Below, piece after piece: positions 38,301 to 50,300 of a stretch of DNA of 64,000 nt. Every line of letters begins with the position of its first letter. The stretch's first letter is position 1. This DNA is from Oryzias latipes (Eukaryota; Chordata; Actinopteri; Beloniformes; Adrianichthyidae), in the NCBI RefSeq assembly GCF_002234675.1, contig NC_019867.2:24975166-25039165 (forward strand), given 5' to 3'. The position numbers were made by a program, and so were the translations under genes. The notes beneath the pieces were generated by a model. It was given only the letters and a program-made list of their open reading frames with translations, was not told the DNA's origin and made no database searches.

Positions 38301-41300
38301 TAGTCCAAACCTCTGATAGGCTGATACATATTCATACTAAAAAGAGGAAGAGCTGTGCAGCTGCGCAAAGCAGCGTGTGTTTTTCACCTTGGGCTGTGAT
38401 GCTACATGTTGTGTGGGGGATGTAAGGGACGGTTTCTGATACCTCCACCAACTTCTTTCTTGTGGTGTTTCATAGCACGATCCAGGAGTGTGAATCCTAC
38501 GGAGGGAGGCCAGTGCCCGGCCTCGCCGCGTTCCTCCAGATCCATGGAGAGGCCACTGAAGGCCGGCTGGCTGAAGAAACAACAGAGGTCTCTGGTGAAA
38601 AACTGGCAGCAGCGCTACTTTGTGCTGAGAGGAAGCACTTTGACCTACCACAAAGATGACAAGGAGACGACCGTGCAGGTGAGGAAATTTGGAGGGAGAA
38701 CGTTTTCTGATTTCTACATAAAATCAATCAAAAGATGGATTTAAAGTTGCTGAAACCTACAGGCAGAACATAAAAATGATTTCAGTATTCCTGATAATTT
38801 GTTTAAAGCATATTTTAATCGACAGGGGTCAGCCCCTAACATCAGTGTTATGACAAACACACATTTATAAGTTAAATGCAAAGTTTACTCATCTGTCCTG
38901 TGTCTTCTTTATAAGAATTCATAGATTGCTACAAACTTCACACTTCCTACACAGAGTTTGGCCTTAAAAGAGAGGTGTCACTATTTTTTTCTTTTTTTGT
39001 CATCAAGATGTATATTTCTGTGGCAAAAGGCCAAATGTGGTAGGAAAAATCCTGCGACAGTTTAAGATGTTAATGTCACTTTGGAAACATTACTTTAATT
39101 ATAAGGATCTATTAAAGAATAAAGACATAAATATTCATAGATCTTTAAAATTTAGCTTTAAATTTAACCATTTTATAAAATCCTTCTGAAAGTTCTATCA
39201 ATGTTTTGTACTTGTACTTTGTCTCTTAGATTGTTTAGTCTTAAATTTACCATGAATTGGTAAATGTCTTGTACAGTGGCATCATACATTCAAGAAGCTG
39301 TAATGCATAGCTGTCCGGTCATCTTTAAAACTTGCTTCATCTGTTTGCCCTGGTTGAGCTCTAGTTTTTAGAAAAAGCTAAAAACGAAAATAGCTTTTAA
39401 AAAACTTAAAAAACTTTAAAACTTACACTTTGCTTTAGTTTTTTTTTTACCCTGATTCCGCACAAACAAGGGAGCAAAGTTGTTTTATAACTAACTCTTG
39501 TCAAGACATCATTACATAAAAAAGAAGCTAAATTCTTAAAAAAAAAAAAAAATCAACAACCTTTCTCCTTCTGCAGTACTAATTTAGACACATATCATTA
39601 CCTTACTCTATTGTGCTTTACAGGTAAATTGAGTTTTTATGTTCCTTGCTACATTACAAGTTTGGATGTTTCCATAGCTTAACATATATGTTGGACTGTT
39701 TTGACCTTCGTCCACTATTAACAAATGCTAACGATCAATCCAGAAGCTAAAAAAAGAAAAGCTAAATGCTTACAGTGTATGATTTAAAGTAAAATAAAAC
39801 ACATTCTTTGTGATGTGGTCAGTGTGTGGCAAGCTTTCTTTGATGGTTACGGGGTTCTTTAGGGTCAATTTCACATTTAGTCCCAATTTATGCACACATT
39901 ATGCTGTTCTTTACAGCTAGAATGAGTTTTGATGTTCCTTCCTGTGTCACAAGCCAGGATGTTTTCCTAGTTTTACAGATATGTTGGACAGTTTTGTACT
40001 TGGTTTTGGTTTGTTGGAAAAAAACAAACTCAATCCTAAAGCTGAGAAACAAGTAAAAAACTAAACAGTGAAATTTACCATAGAAACCCTGTAACCATTA
40101 AATGGAGCTTCCCACAGACTGACCACAGCTCTATGATTGTTTTTCTACTTATAAAATGGTCAAGTTAAGATTCAGTCCTTCGCTGTGACTCTTTTCTTCT
40201 CCGTTTCTTATATTTTAAAGTAGAGTTTAAATACAATTTATTAGCAACAATGACCATGTTCCTGATTTACTGATTTCAGATCTCTTTTAGTCTGCTGTGA
40301 AGCTAATTTTTTAGTTTCTATTAATGGTCTACCTTGAGGGGCCCTACTTTGTGCCTGTGGTTGGGGTGGGAGGATGCTCAGAACTCCTAGGTGGTGAGCT
40401 CCTCTTCTTTGTGGCTGGGGGTGCTCTCCGGGGTCGAGGCCCCGCGCTGGGCCTTTGGAAGAAGTTGAAGAGGGAGTTGTGGGAAGTATAGATGTACTGT
40501 TACTAACTGAACTCTGGCAAATTTTCAATATGAATAGATTGAACTGTGTTTTTTCTGCCCACGTGGGTCCAAGGCAAAAATATACAATAGATTTACATTT
40601 TTGTGGTATAAATGATGTTAGACAAATAAATGCTTTTTGCAAATGTACTAATATGCATAATGACATGTATTTTTTAGAAGAATGTAAATCCTCTGTAAAA
40701 TACATATCCTCCTGTACATATAGTACTACTATAGGTATATTATGAAGGTAATATACCTATAGTATAATGGGAGTCAACCAATCAGAGTGCAGGACTCAGA
40801 AGACTGGCAAAGTTAGAAAGGTCTTCACAGATTCTCAGACTTCCTGCTTCAATAACTCTCTGGGAATGCTTTGAAAATGTATCAAAAGATGATCGGAATA
40901 GGACTTTTAAAAAAAATTGGCTTAGGTGATTTTTATTATTCTTAAGTTGTATGTGAAAGCTATTTATAAACTAGCTAATTGTACGGGTTGCACTGTGGTG
41001 TAGTGGTTAGCACTCTCGCTGTATAGCTGAGTTCTTTCTGTGTGGAGTTTGCACAAACTTCCTCCCTCATGCCAAAAACATGCCTGACAGGGTAATAGTT
41101 GACTTTGAGTGATTCATTAGATTTGTGTGGTTGTTTGTCTCTGTGCGGCCCTACAATGGACGCAACCTTTTCAGGGTGTACTCTGCCTTCGCCCATACAG
41201 CACCTTGGTAGTCTCCAGCAACCTCATGATCCTTACCAGGACCGTGTGGGTTTAGAAAATGGAATGATGTTTTTACAGCTGCTGCTGAAACTAAAGTGGA

Positions 41301-44300
41301 AAACGCTGATTTTGTTTTAATGAAAAATTAAAAATTATTATATTACATTTATTGTAAAGTATGGCCTTCAAATTAACTTTCATAAAAAATAGACTTTTAG
41401 AGCCACCAAATGTCTTAGAACCCCCATCTCAAAATACTTATCCAAATAGATGTCTTGTTGGTGCAGTGGTAAGCGCTCTGACTCAAAGGCAGTGGGCACT
41501 GGTTCAAATCCCAGCTGGGATTATACTGAGTAGAGTTTGCAAGTTCTCTTTGGGAATGTGTGGGGTTTCTCTGGGCTCTCTGGCTTCCTCCCACAGTCCA
41601 AAAACATGCTACATAGGTTAATTGGTTCCTTTAAACAAAGTGTTCCTAGGTGGGAGTGACAGACTAGCAAACCTGTCCAGGGTGTACCCCACCTTCACCC
41701 AAAAGTCACCAGAACAGGCTCTGGCAACCCCATAACCCCAAAAGGGATTCAATGGGTTAATAAAAGGAATTGATAGAACTCTTGAGAAGACAGCTGGAGA
41801 TGCTCACGATAATGAACATTTAACACACATATTATATTAATGAATTATATTAATATTGTGAAATAATAAAGAATTTTACTTCTAGTAAAAATGTTATTTT
41901 CCTTACTGAGAGACAAAGCTTTACATTTTATTTACAGAATCTAGTTTTATTGATGTTTATTCCTTTACATGTGATTTAGAGAGTCTTTTAGGTAAACTAA
42001 TAATAACTGGTGTTTGGTAAAACAACGTAGGTAATGATCGTCTAATATCATCTCTTGAGGGATGCCTGGTTACATTTTTACACTAATAATTGTGTTTTCA
42101 TTCTGCAGGGAGTCATCCAGCTGCGATTCAGTAAAGTTAATGAACTTCCCCCGAGCTCCGATGACCCGGGGAAACATCTTTTTGAGATCATTCCACGTAA
42201 GTATTTGATCAACTCTAAACTTGATGTGGTGAAACATTCTATTTTTTTTGTCCTTCCAGCAGCTGAGCAGGTGAACAACAGCTAAGGGCCTTTTGTGTTA
42301 GATATAGATCAAGGTGGGGTTTTTTTGGTGTTCCTTGTAAAAATCAGGTGCATCGAGATTTGTAAACATGCTTTGTATTTGGAGCTATATTTTATCTTAG
42401 TGAATTATTTTATATTTTTTGCCTATTAAAGGTTTGGTCAGAACACATGAGGGAGAGAATGATGAAGATTTAGGAGGAGAAGTTAGGAAACAAAGTATTG
42501 AAACATCAAAATAGCTTGACGATTGCTTGAAGCTTATTGTTGTCAGTATAAGTGTTTATAGAAGGCTGTATTTTTTGTGTAAAACCACAGACACACACAT
42601 GAATGCAAATCACATTTGTCTTTTGGCTGCTCCTTGTATGGGTCACTTTAGCAAATCACACACCTCTATCTAATCCTGCCCTCTGCATTCTCCTCACACA
42701 CACCAGCCAACCTCACATCCTCCTTGAATTTAACCCTCCTGTTATCCTTGGGGTCGATTTGACCCCAATTCAATGTTTGTCATTAAAAAATAATAGTTAA
42801 CCTTTTTCTTTATACTTCATGACTTTTCCTAATTTGATGGGGACAACTGATTAACCGTTGTGCTATCTTAGATGACCCCACCCTTACATTGACGTGTTCT
42901 CCCTACCATGACAAAGGTGGATAAAGGTGGAAAAATTTCATGTAATCCATGGACACCAGTGAGGTTCACAAATCATTGAAGAAAAAAGGTTCAGTGCACT
43001 GTTTAGTGGGTCTAGATGACCCAACTCCCAAATGATAAAGTCCCTAGGATAGCACAAGGGTTAAAATTACCTCCTTGATCATGGAAGAGGACTCGAACTG
43101 TCAGCAGAAGCAGTGGTCAACAAGGTGTCTCCCAAAACATTAGCCACACATTCTAACAAAAGCAAGTGGTCAGCAAAACAACAGTCCAATAACCGCTGCA
43201 GGAATTGTGAAGGTAAATATCCTCACACAGGAGAGTGTGAGTGTCCAGCCAAAAACAAACAATGCAAGGCCTGTGGCAAACAGGCTGCGGCTGCAGCAGG
43301 TAAAGACTGGGATAATTCTTCCAGCAGTGATGATTGCATATGTTTTTGGAGTTGATGCTGATAAACTTTCAGACTTGCCACAAACTCAGATGAAACTGAA
43401 TGGATTCATATTCGTTCTGATAGATTCAGGAGCCTCAGCAAACTGCCTCAGTCAAACAAGTTTTGAGCAACTGAAACCACGCCCACAACTTTGCACCACT
43501 GAAACGAAAATTTATCCTTCCGTTCCACTGTTTCCTTACCTGTCAGTGGTGTTTTAAGTGCTGCGTAGCAAAGCGAAGCAAAAAGATTACTTGTGATTAA
43601 AGGTGAAGGATGTAATATTCTCAGTTACAATACATCCACAGTGCTTGGACTAATCAGTGTAGTCATTGCAGTTTCAACTTCAGGACCAGGTGGCTCAGTT
43701 GCACATGCACTTGCGGCTAGTCACCCAGAACTGTTCAAAGGGATCGGACACTGAAAAAAATTTCAGGGGAAGCTTCACATAAATCCAGATATCAGACCCA
43801 CGATACAACCACATTGACGTGTACCCTTTCATATTCAAAAGAAAATTGGAGGAAGAGCTCCACAAACTTGAGGCAGATGACAACATCGAGGCTGTTACTG
43901 GACCGACACCATGGGTCTCACCTATTGTCACACCACCAAAGCCCAAAGGTTCAGTGCACTGTCTAGTGGGTCTAGATGACCCAACTCCGAATGTTAAAGT
44001 GCCTAGGATAGCACAAGGGTTACGCAAAAAATTATCACAAAGATATTTTTTTTAATGTGCTAAACACATATTTTGCATACATTGGTGTTCCTTGGGGGAC
44101 AATTTGACCCCAGGCTGTTTTAGCTTTGTAAAACTTGTCTGTCTGTGTGTCTGACCTAACATCCCCACACCTGCAGGTGCAGAGTTATATTTCTACAAGG
44201 AGCCTGCACAAATCTCTGCATGTCCTGAGTACATAGTGAAGACTTAAAGCTTGACTCTGGGCATAAAGAACTGTTCCATGTTCTGACTATCTGACTTATA

Positions 44301-47300
44301 TTATCATTATGATTTTCTGATTCCCACAAAAACATTAAAAAAAGGAAAAAAAAGGGGGTTAAAAACTCTAACTCTGCCACTCTCCCAAGCTCGGATAACA
44401 AAAGAAGAGGGGTAAGTGGGACTTTATAGTGATTAACCACAAATATGTCACAAAAAAGGAGATAAAATTAAGTAAATAAATATGTTCATAAAAGGAAAGG
44501 GGGTCACTAACAAGCCAATATGCTTTATTCTGTGAGAGTCATGAATGTGCACCCAAACTAGAAAAGATTTGGATCAAAATTTTTTAAGATACACTAACTC
44601 TAAAACTGAAAGTTTAACCTGATGGTGGCACTACAGCAAATGTCACATAATCACCAAAAGCAATAGGGTTCAAACTCTTGTGGTCATTAATGTTGTCAGT
44701 AAATTTGAGAAGATTTGTACGAAATCTTTTCAAGATACATTCATTCTAATGTAAAAGTTTGGCCTGATGGTGGCGCTAGAGAACAGGTCAACCCACTGAT
44801 CTGTTTCATTATCACGGGGTCATTTATGTATTCAACCAATAAACAATGTGCCTCACATCAAAAACTTGGTTAACAATTTTATGTAAATAATTTTCTGAAG
44901 GCAAATATCCCTGGGGTCAAATTGACCCCAAGGGTGAAATGTGTGAGTAATATTTGAGGATAATACGAGGGTTAAACACATACACTTTCTCCAGGCCTCT
45001 CTCCTGGTAGCTCCATCCTCAGATCCTTTTACCAACAGATTCACTGTCCCTAAGCTCTGATGGATTCATTCTGGATCAATTCAATTCAATTCAATTCAAT
45101 TCAAATCAATTCAATTCAATTCAATTAATTTCAATTTAATTGTATTTTTATGGCCCAACATTACAACAATAATCGTCTCAATGCGCTTCAAACCGGTAAC
45201 TGCATAATGAACATTAAGTCATACAATTCAATGGGTAATTGCTAAACTAAACTAAACTAAACTAAACTAAACTAAACTAAACTAAACTAAACTAAACTAA
45301 ACTAAACAGACTAAGCTAAACTAGGCATCCCTGCCCTTAGACCCTCCTTCTCTGTACCAACCTTCTTGATCCCAACCATCCATGTCACTCTCAAAGAGAA
45401 ACTCAACATTGTCATATTGTCTGCCTCCAGCTCTGCCTCCTGTCTCTTTGTCAGAGTCTCTAAAACCATCAAATGGATGCTCTCACCACAGTCTTCTACA
45501 CCTTTTCTTTCTTGCTGACACTCTTTAGTCACACATCTCATATGACATTGTCCTCCACCCACTACAACCTGCTTTCACACGCCTCTTAACATCTTTCCCA
45601 CACTCTGTTACCTTTAATCACTTAAAGTTCTCCACCTTCTTTGCCTCTGCTCTGGGTAACATCATTGTTCCACTTCAGGTCCTCTCATTTGCACACACAG
45701 GTGGAATCTGAATTCTTCCCCTAACCCTACGGTTTCTCCTTACCCCTACTTTGAGCCGTCCAACCGGAGAGTTATGTAATTAAATGCTATGTCCTAATTC
45801 CTTCACTACTCACTACATAGTGCACTATATAGTGTGTTTGCTATTTTGTAGTGCTGTCAGAACCCACAATTCCAAAAACCAGTGTACATTGATCCTTACT
45901 AGATTGACGAATATAGACTGCAATGCATTGCATTTGAACAATTTTTGTGGAAAAAAACAACGTCCAGAAATCTGCTGGATGTGTCAAAGTTTGGCAGATG
46001 TTTTTTTTTTTTTTTCTGGCTGTATTTTTCCAACTGTGAAATTAGGTGGAGAGGGTATAATAAAGTGGAGTGAAGTTTTTTTTTTGTTGAGAATCTGAGC
46101 TTTTTAAAAGTTCCAGTGAAAGGAACTCCAAATGTTTTAGTATACCAATAGTTCTGTGACAATGCTATGCCAAACTTAGTGGAAACGGTTTGGGAGTGGT
46201 CACCTAATGTTTGAACATGACAGCACATCAGTGCACAGTGTTTTTTTAATGTTTTTTTAGACCGAGAGACATTTATTTCGGTTATGTTAAACACACAGGC
46301 TTCAAACATCAACATAAACATTGACACTGAACAATGTCAACAATAACATTGAACAAAATTAACCGAAAAAAGTGTTGGGTGATGCCAAGACTTATTTCCC
46401 CAAACTCTGATCTGTTTGATAAAAACATGGAAAAGGGAGCGTGGTGTGGAAGAACTTGACTGACCGCACCTGTATTAAGTCTTAAACATAATGGAAGACC
46501 ATGGGATGAAATTGATCAAAGAATGTGAGCCTGGCTTTCTCTTCTCTCCTTCTGAAAGAACGGTCAAACGTTTCCTGTAGTCAGAGTTTTGTTTTAGTAA
46601 TGCTTCTGCTCCAGTTCTTTTCTTTGATTAACACATTTCTAGATGGCCATCATTGTTTGTTCTCAAATAATGACTTATGCACTAACAATAACTGCCCTGG
46701 CTGTCTGATGTGTGTAAGATCTCAAAATTTTGTACCATCAGTGATGCTTCTCAGCATCATAGGTGTTTAAAAATAGCTTGATGGATGTTGAGTACTCTTT
46801 ATGCTGCTTCTAACCACTTCTTCTGTTGTTGTCGTCGCTGCTGCTTCCACTGTTTCACGTTTACCAGTTTTGCTCCAGGTTGGACCGCAGCACCATTGTC
46901 CAAACTGGTAACCCAACTACACGCTATAGAGTTGAAAAGCGATGTTGAAAAGAGTAACATAACTGAAAGATAACGGAATTAGTTCAGGAAAGCCTTGTTT
47001 ATAATCAATGAAGGGTTATTTAATTGGTACATTTTCTATACTCATGTCATTTTCAGCTTGTATGCTATAAAAGTTTCAAACTGATGTGACCTTCATTCAA
47101 ATTTCTGATTCTTTTGGTCCAATTTTTTTCAGGTTCAGGTGGAGACAGAGAGCGATGTCCGTTTGTGTTCATGGCAAACTCCCAGAGTGACCTGGATGAC
47201 TGGGTCCGTACACTGCGCAAAGTCATTGGAGTACCAGCAAGCGGAGGTTGGTTTATTAGTACACATCTTTTACTGTATACATCAAGGATCTTCCTCTGGG

Positions 47301-50300
47301 TAGGTTGTATTCGTGCAAAAGAAAAGAAACATAACCATGTTTTTGTCCACAAGGAGACCTAAAACATGACCACACGCATCCAATCACTGAGAAACCTGAA
47401 AACATTTCTCTTTAAGGGACTCTGTTGATTTATGTTTGGGTAATTGGTGAATTAATAGATTCTGTCTTTCAGTTTTGGCATTTGTTTTGAGTTAATTTTG
47501 TACAGATAGTAGCTTTGCCATAGCATAATGTTGTACAATACACTTTAACATTGTGAATTAAAAAGGCAACAAAAACTATAAAAATATATGTGAAAAAAAC
47601 ATTTAAAAAGTGTCAATAAAACAACAGATATTAACAGGTATATAACTCAGAAAGAGAGGACTTCTGGGTCACTTGGCAGAGCAAGCTTCAGATTAAAAGC
47701 TACTGATTTCTTGCAAAATACAAAAATGATATTTAAAGTCCACTTTCTTTGTTAGGTCAGCCAATTAAAAACAATGTTGATGTCAAACATTCGGTTAAGT
47801 AAGACTTAAGACCTCTTATCATTTGCCCAAAGGTCCAACCACAGATAGGTTTACTTTTTTTTAAATTTCCAACCATTTTTACCTCTTTTTAAAGCAGTTA
47901 GTTTTTAAAATAGATGACTGTCGTCCGCTTTTGCCTCATCAGCTTTGTTTAGAATCCCTTCTATAATATTAAACATGAACATAAACTCTCAACCGAAACT
48001 CACTCAAACACTTGATGCACACGTTTTCAAAATGAATAAACGAATAGGACGTAAATTGAAATTACAAATCTGTCCGATTTTTTTAATTTAAAAATACAGA
48101 GGTTTTAAGTACAGCTCGTTGATTATTCTTGAGCTATTTATGGCCTAATGCAAAGACTTGTTCACCCTTTAAATTATTGCAATTAACCTAATTGCACACA
48201 AGTTGTTAAATTTAGACCCAAAAAAAGGCTTTTCAAGGTAAAGTTATCTGCTGATGCAATTAGGACAGCAAAACCCCTCACTTCTAAAAGAGCTGCTACA
48301 ATTTTTGTCTTTCTTCTCTATGCAGTATTTGGAAAGAGTCTCATTGACACTATGATGTATGAAAAGCGCTTTGGGCCTAACACGGTGCCGATCCTGGTGC
48401 AGAAATGTGTGGAGTTTATCAAACAGCATGGGCTGGACGAGGAGGGCATCTTCCGCCTCCCTGGTCAGGACAATGCTGTAAAACAGTTCAGAGATGCCTT
48501 TGATGCAGGAGAGAGGCCCTCCTTCCCCAGGTAAAAGCCTTCACATTCACGCTCATTGTGTGATATTAATGTGATGCAAACCGCAAATGTAGTCTTGTCA
48601 CTAACAAACAGACACAATGATGTTTTGATGTTTACATCAACAGAAAAGTCTGGTTCAAATATGAATTTAAAGCTACAGGTGACTGTTTCCATAAAAGGAG
48701 AAAATCAATTAACAGCTTTAGCTTATTTCCTTTAGTGAAAAGAGAGGTGAAAGGCATGTAGAGAGAAGCTGATGGCTCTGCTACACAGAGTTGAGGGTGA
48801 AGCCACATCCTGTTCTGACAGGCAGCATAAAAACATCAAGATCTCCTGACAACGCTTATTCACAGCAGGCAGCCTGCTCTGAATCCGTCCCCTTAAAGCC
48901 AGAAAGCACAAGGCTGTAGTCAACCAAGAAACTACACCTTACAAAACAACATCAAACTAAAAACATGGTCTTGAGCAGATCTAGACAACGTAACTACAAA
49001 ATGAGTAAAATAAGTGCAATACATCTGACTCAGTTTTCTTGTTTCACAAATCGTTTCTCAAGACACTTTTAAAGCCAGAAAATTCCACTTTTTCTAAGAC
49101 ACTACTTTATAGACTAAGATGGGAATTATGACTCATTTGAAACCAGTTTTACACTGTAGTCCTCCATATATGTGAACATCTGTTAAGATTCATTTTGAGT
49201 ACATTCACTTTAAAATAACAATCAAATAAAAGATCATCAATGAATTATGAGGTGAAATTGATGCAGCATCCATTGAATTTTGTTGACATTTTGAGTCTTT
49301 GACGAGTGAGTGCTGTGTCCGCAGTGACACGGATGTCCACACGGTGGCGTCACTGCTCAAACTCTACCTGAGGGAGCTTCCTGAACCTGTGGTGCCCTGG
49401 ACTCAATACCAGGACTTTCTGGACTGCACCAACATGCTGGACTCAAACAGCAAAGAGGTTTGTTGGTTTTTATAAAAAAGAAACAATTCAACCCAATGGA
49501 GTGAAACGTTGTGAGTGTAAAGAGGAAGTGTTTTTGTTTTTTCCAGATGTATACTTGGCCTTTAAGATGTGATTTCTGTGTTTTTTAAAGGGGTGGGCGA
49601 GGCTGGAGCAACAAATCGTTCTACTGCCCAGACTCAACTACAACCTTCTTGGATACGTTTGTCAGTGAGTAGAAACTACAAATGTTTGAGGAAAATCCTA
49701 CTGAACCAAAAGACCTCAGTGGTCCTCGTATGGCACTGAAAAACAAGCAGCAAAAAATAGAAAATTTGACAAGAAATAATAAGCTGATTAAAAATGACAG
49801 AGACATCCAATGTGGGGTGAAAATTGTGCTTTAATTTTGAAATTTCCAGATGTTCAGAATCAAATGCCTGGGCCCATTTTGACATCTGTTACTGTTTATC
49901 TCATCAGATTCTGTTTATCTCATCATTATATCAAACCACAACTATTGAAGTGAAATATCTTTATGTTTATGGCAAAAATGCAAAGAAGCAAAACTATCTA
50001 ACTAATAAGCACTTTTTTTCCAAATGTAAAAATACACAAACACTTGTTTACCCTTCCAAAGAAGTGATCCAGGTGTTCGTATGATTATGTACCGGTACAA
50101 GGATTTTAAGAATAACTCAGGGTATATAACAAAATCTAACAGGTTTTAATTAATACAATTTTCTTTTTTAACTCAAACATCATCACCCATCATAAACAGC
50201 TTACAGTTGTGTAGGTTCGAGGACTGCGGGGTCCATCCATTCATCACCTTTTCTTCCTCCATGAGTGTTTGTGCAGGACGGTGTGGTTCTGCTCACACTG

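Larger units (their letters stand above)
23380..38475 (+). other. arhgap25: arhgap25 intron 1 (15.1 kb)
   Basis: Starts GTGAGT and ends TTTCATAG. It is the largest intron of the window and is rich in transposon debris listed separately (25.3, 25.7, 28.7, 29.6, 30.2, 31.1, 31.5, 33.3, 34.3 and 34.7 kb). Stretches 23.4-25.3, 26.3-28.6 and 35.3-38.4 kb show no repeat I can name and no exon-like sequence. Such long first introns often hold enhancers, but none can be identified here from sequence alone. Confidence 0.75.
38679..42108 (+). other. arhgap25: arhgap25 intron 2
   Basis: A 3.4-kb intron with GTGAGG donor and CTGCAG acceptor. It holds two tRNA-like SINE copies (40984-41262 and 41450-41765), a GC-rich stretch (about 40330-40460) and a perfect 16-bp-arm hairpin (40727-40764). 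The part from 38.7 to 40.3 kb is AT-rich with no recognisable element. Confidence 0.75.
42730..44975. mobile_element. Possible 2.2-kb TTAA-flanked composite element
   Basis: The left end TTAACCCTCCTGTTATCCTT at 42730 and the right end AGGATAATACGAGGGTTAA ending at 44975 are inverted counterparts, each with an adjacent GGGGTC(A/G)A(A/T)TTGACCCC palindrome. A further GGGGGACAATTTGACCCC lies near 44094. TTAA ends again suggest a piggyBac-like origin. The region between them holds other insertions, so it may be one element with nested insertions or two separate ends. Confidence 0.5.
44985..45720 (-). pseudogene. Decayed LINE copy, split by a repeat insertion
   Basis: Segments 44990-45055 and 45345-45720 align in order with parts of the minus-strand LINE at 31.5 kb: GGTAGCTCCATCCTC with CCTTTTACCAACA (compare 31640-31675), then CTGCCTCCAGCTCTGCCTCC, CTCACCACAGTCTTCTACACC, CCTCCACCCACTACAACCTGC and CACACGCCTCTTAACATC (compare 31840-32020). 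They are about 25% diverged by eye. Between them sits the pentanucleotide-flanked repeat at 45070-45345, inserted later. Confidence 0.7.
42197..47132 (+). other. arhgap25: arhgap25 intron 3
   Basis: A 4.9-kb intron, the densest transposon cluster in the window: nested piggyBac-like ends, a Gypsy fragment, a tandem duplication, a split LINE remnant and a pentanucleotide-flanked repeat, each listed separately. The part 46.1-47.1 kb has nothing recognisable. The exons on both sides encode the PH domain and are intact. Confidence 0.8.

Noticed and set aside
38406..38744. Alternative arhgap25 start reading into exon 2 from intron 1
   Set aside because: The frame enters exon 2 in phase but lacks a promoter or conserved N-terminus; the [10 protein letters not shown] exon at 23322 joins exon 2 perfectly and matches the family.
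41450..41525. tRNA gene
   Set aside because: A- and B-box-like words are present, but no cloverleaf or acceptor stem forms and the sequence continues into a SINE body.
43113..43557. Host zinc-finger gene
   Set aside because: Zinc knuckle, DSGAS protease core and RT start occur in retrotransposon order with broken frames.
45070..45310. CRISPR-like array
   Set aside because: The pentanucleotide arrays have no spacers and the window is vertebrate; these are microsatellites at the edges of a repeat.
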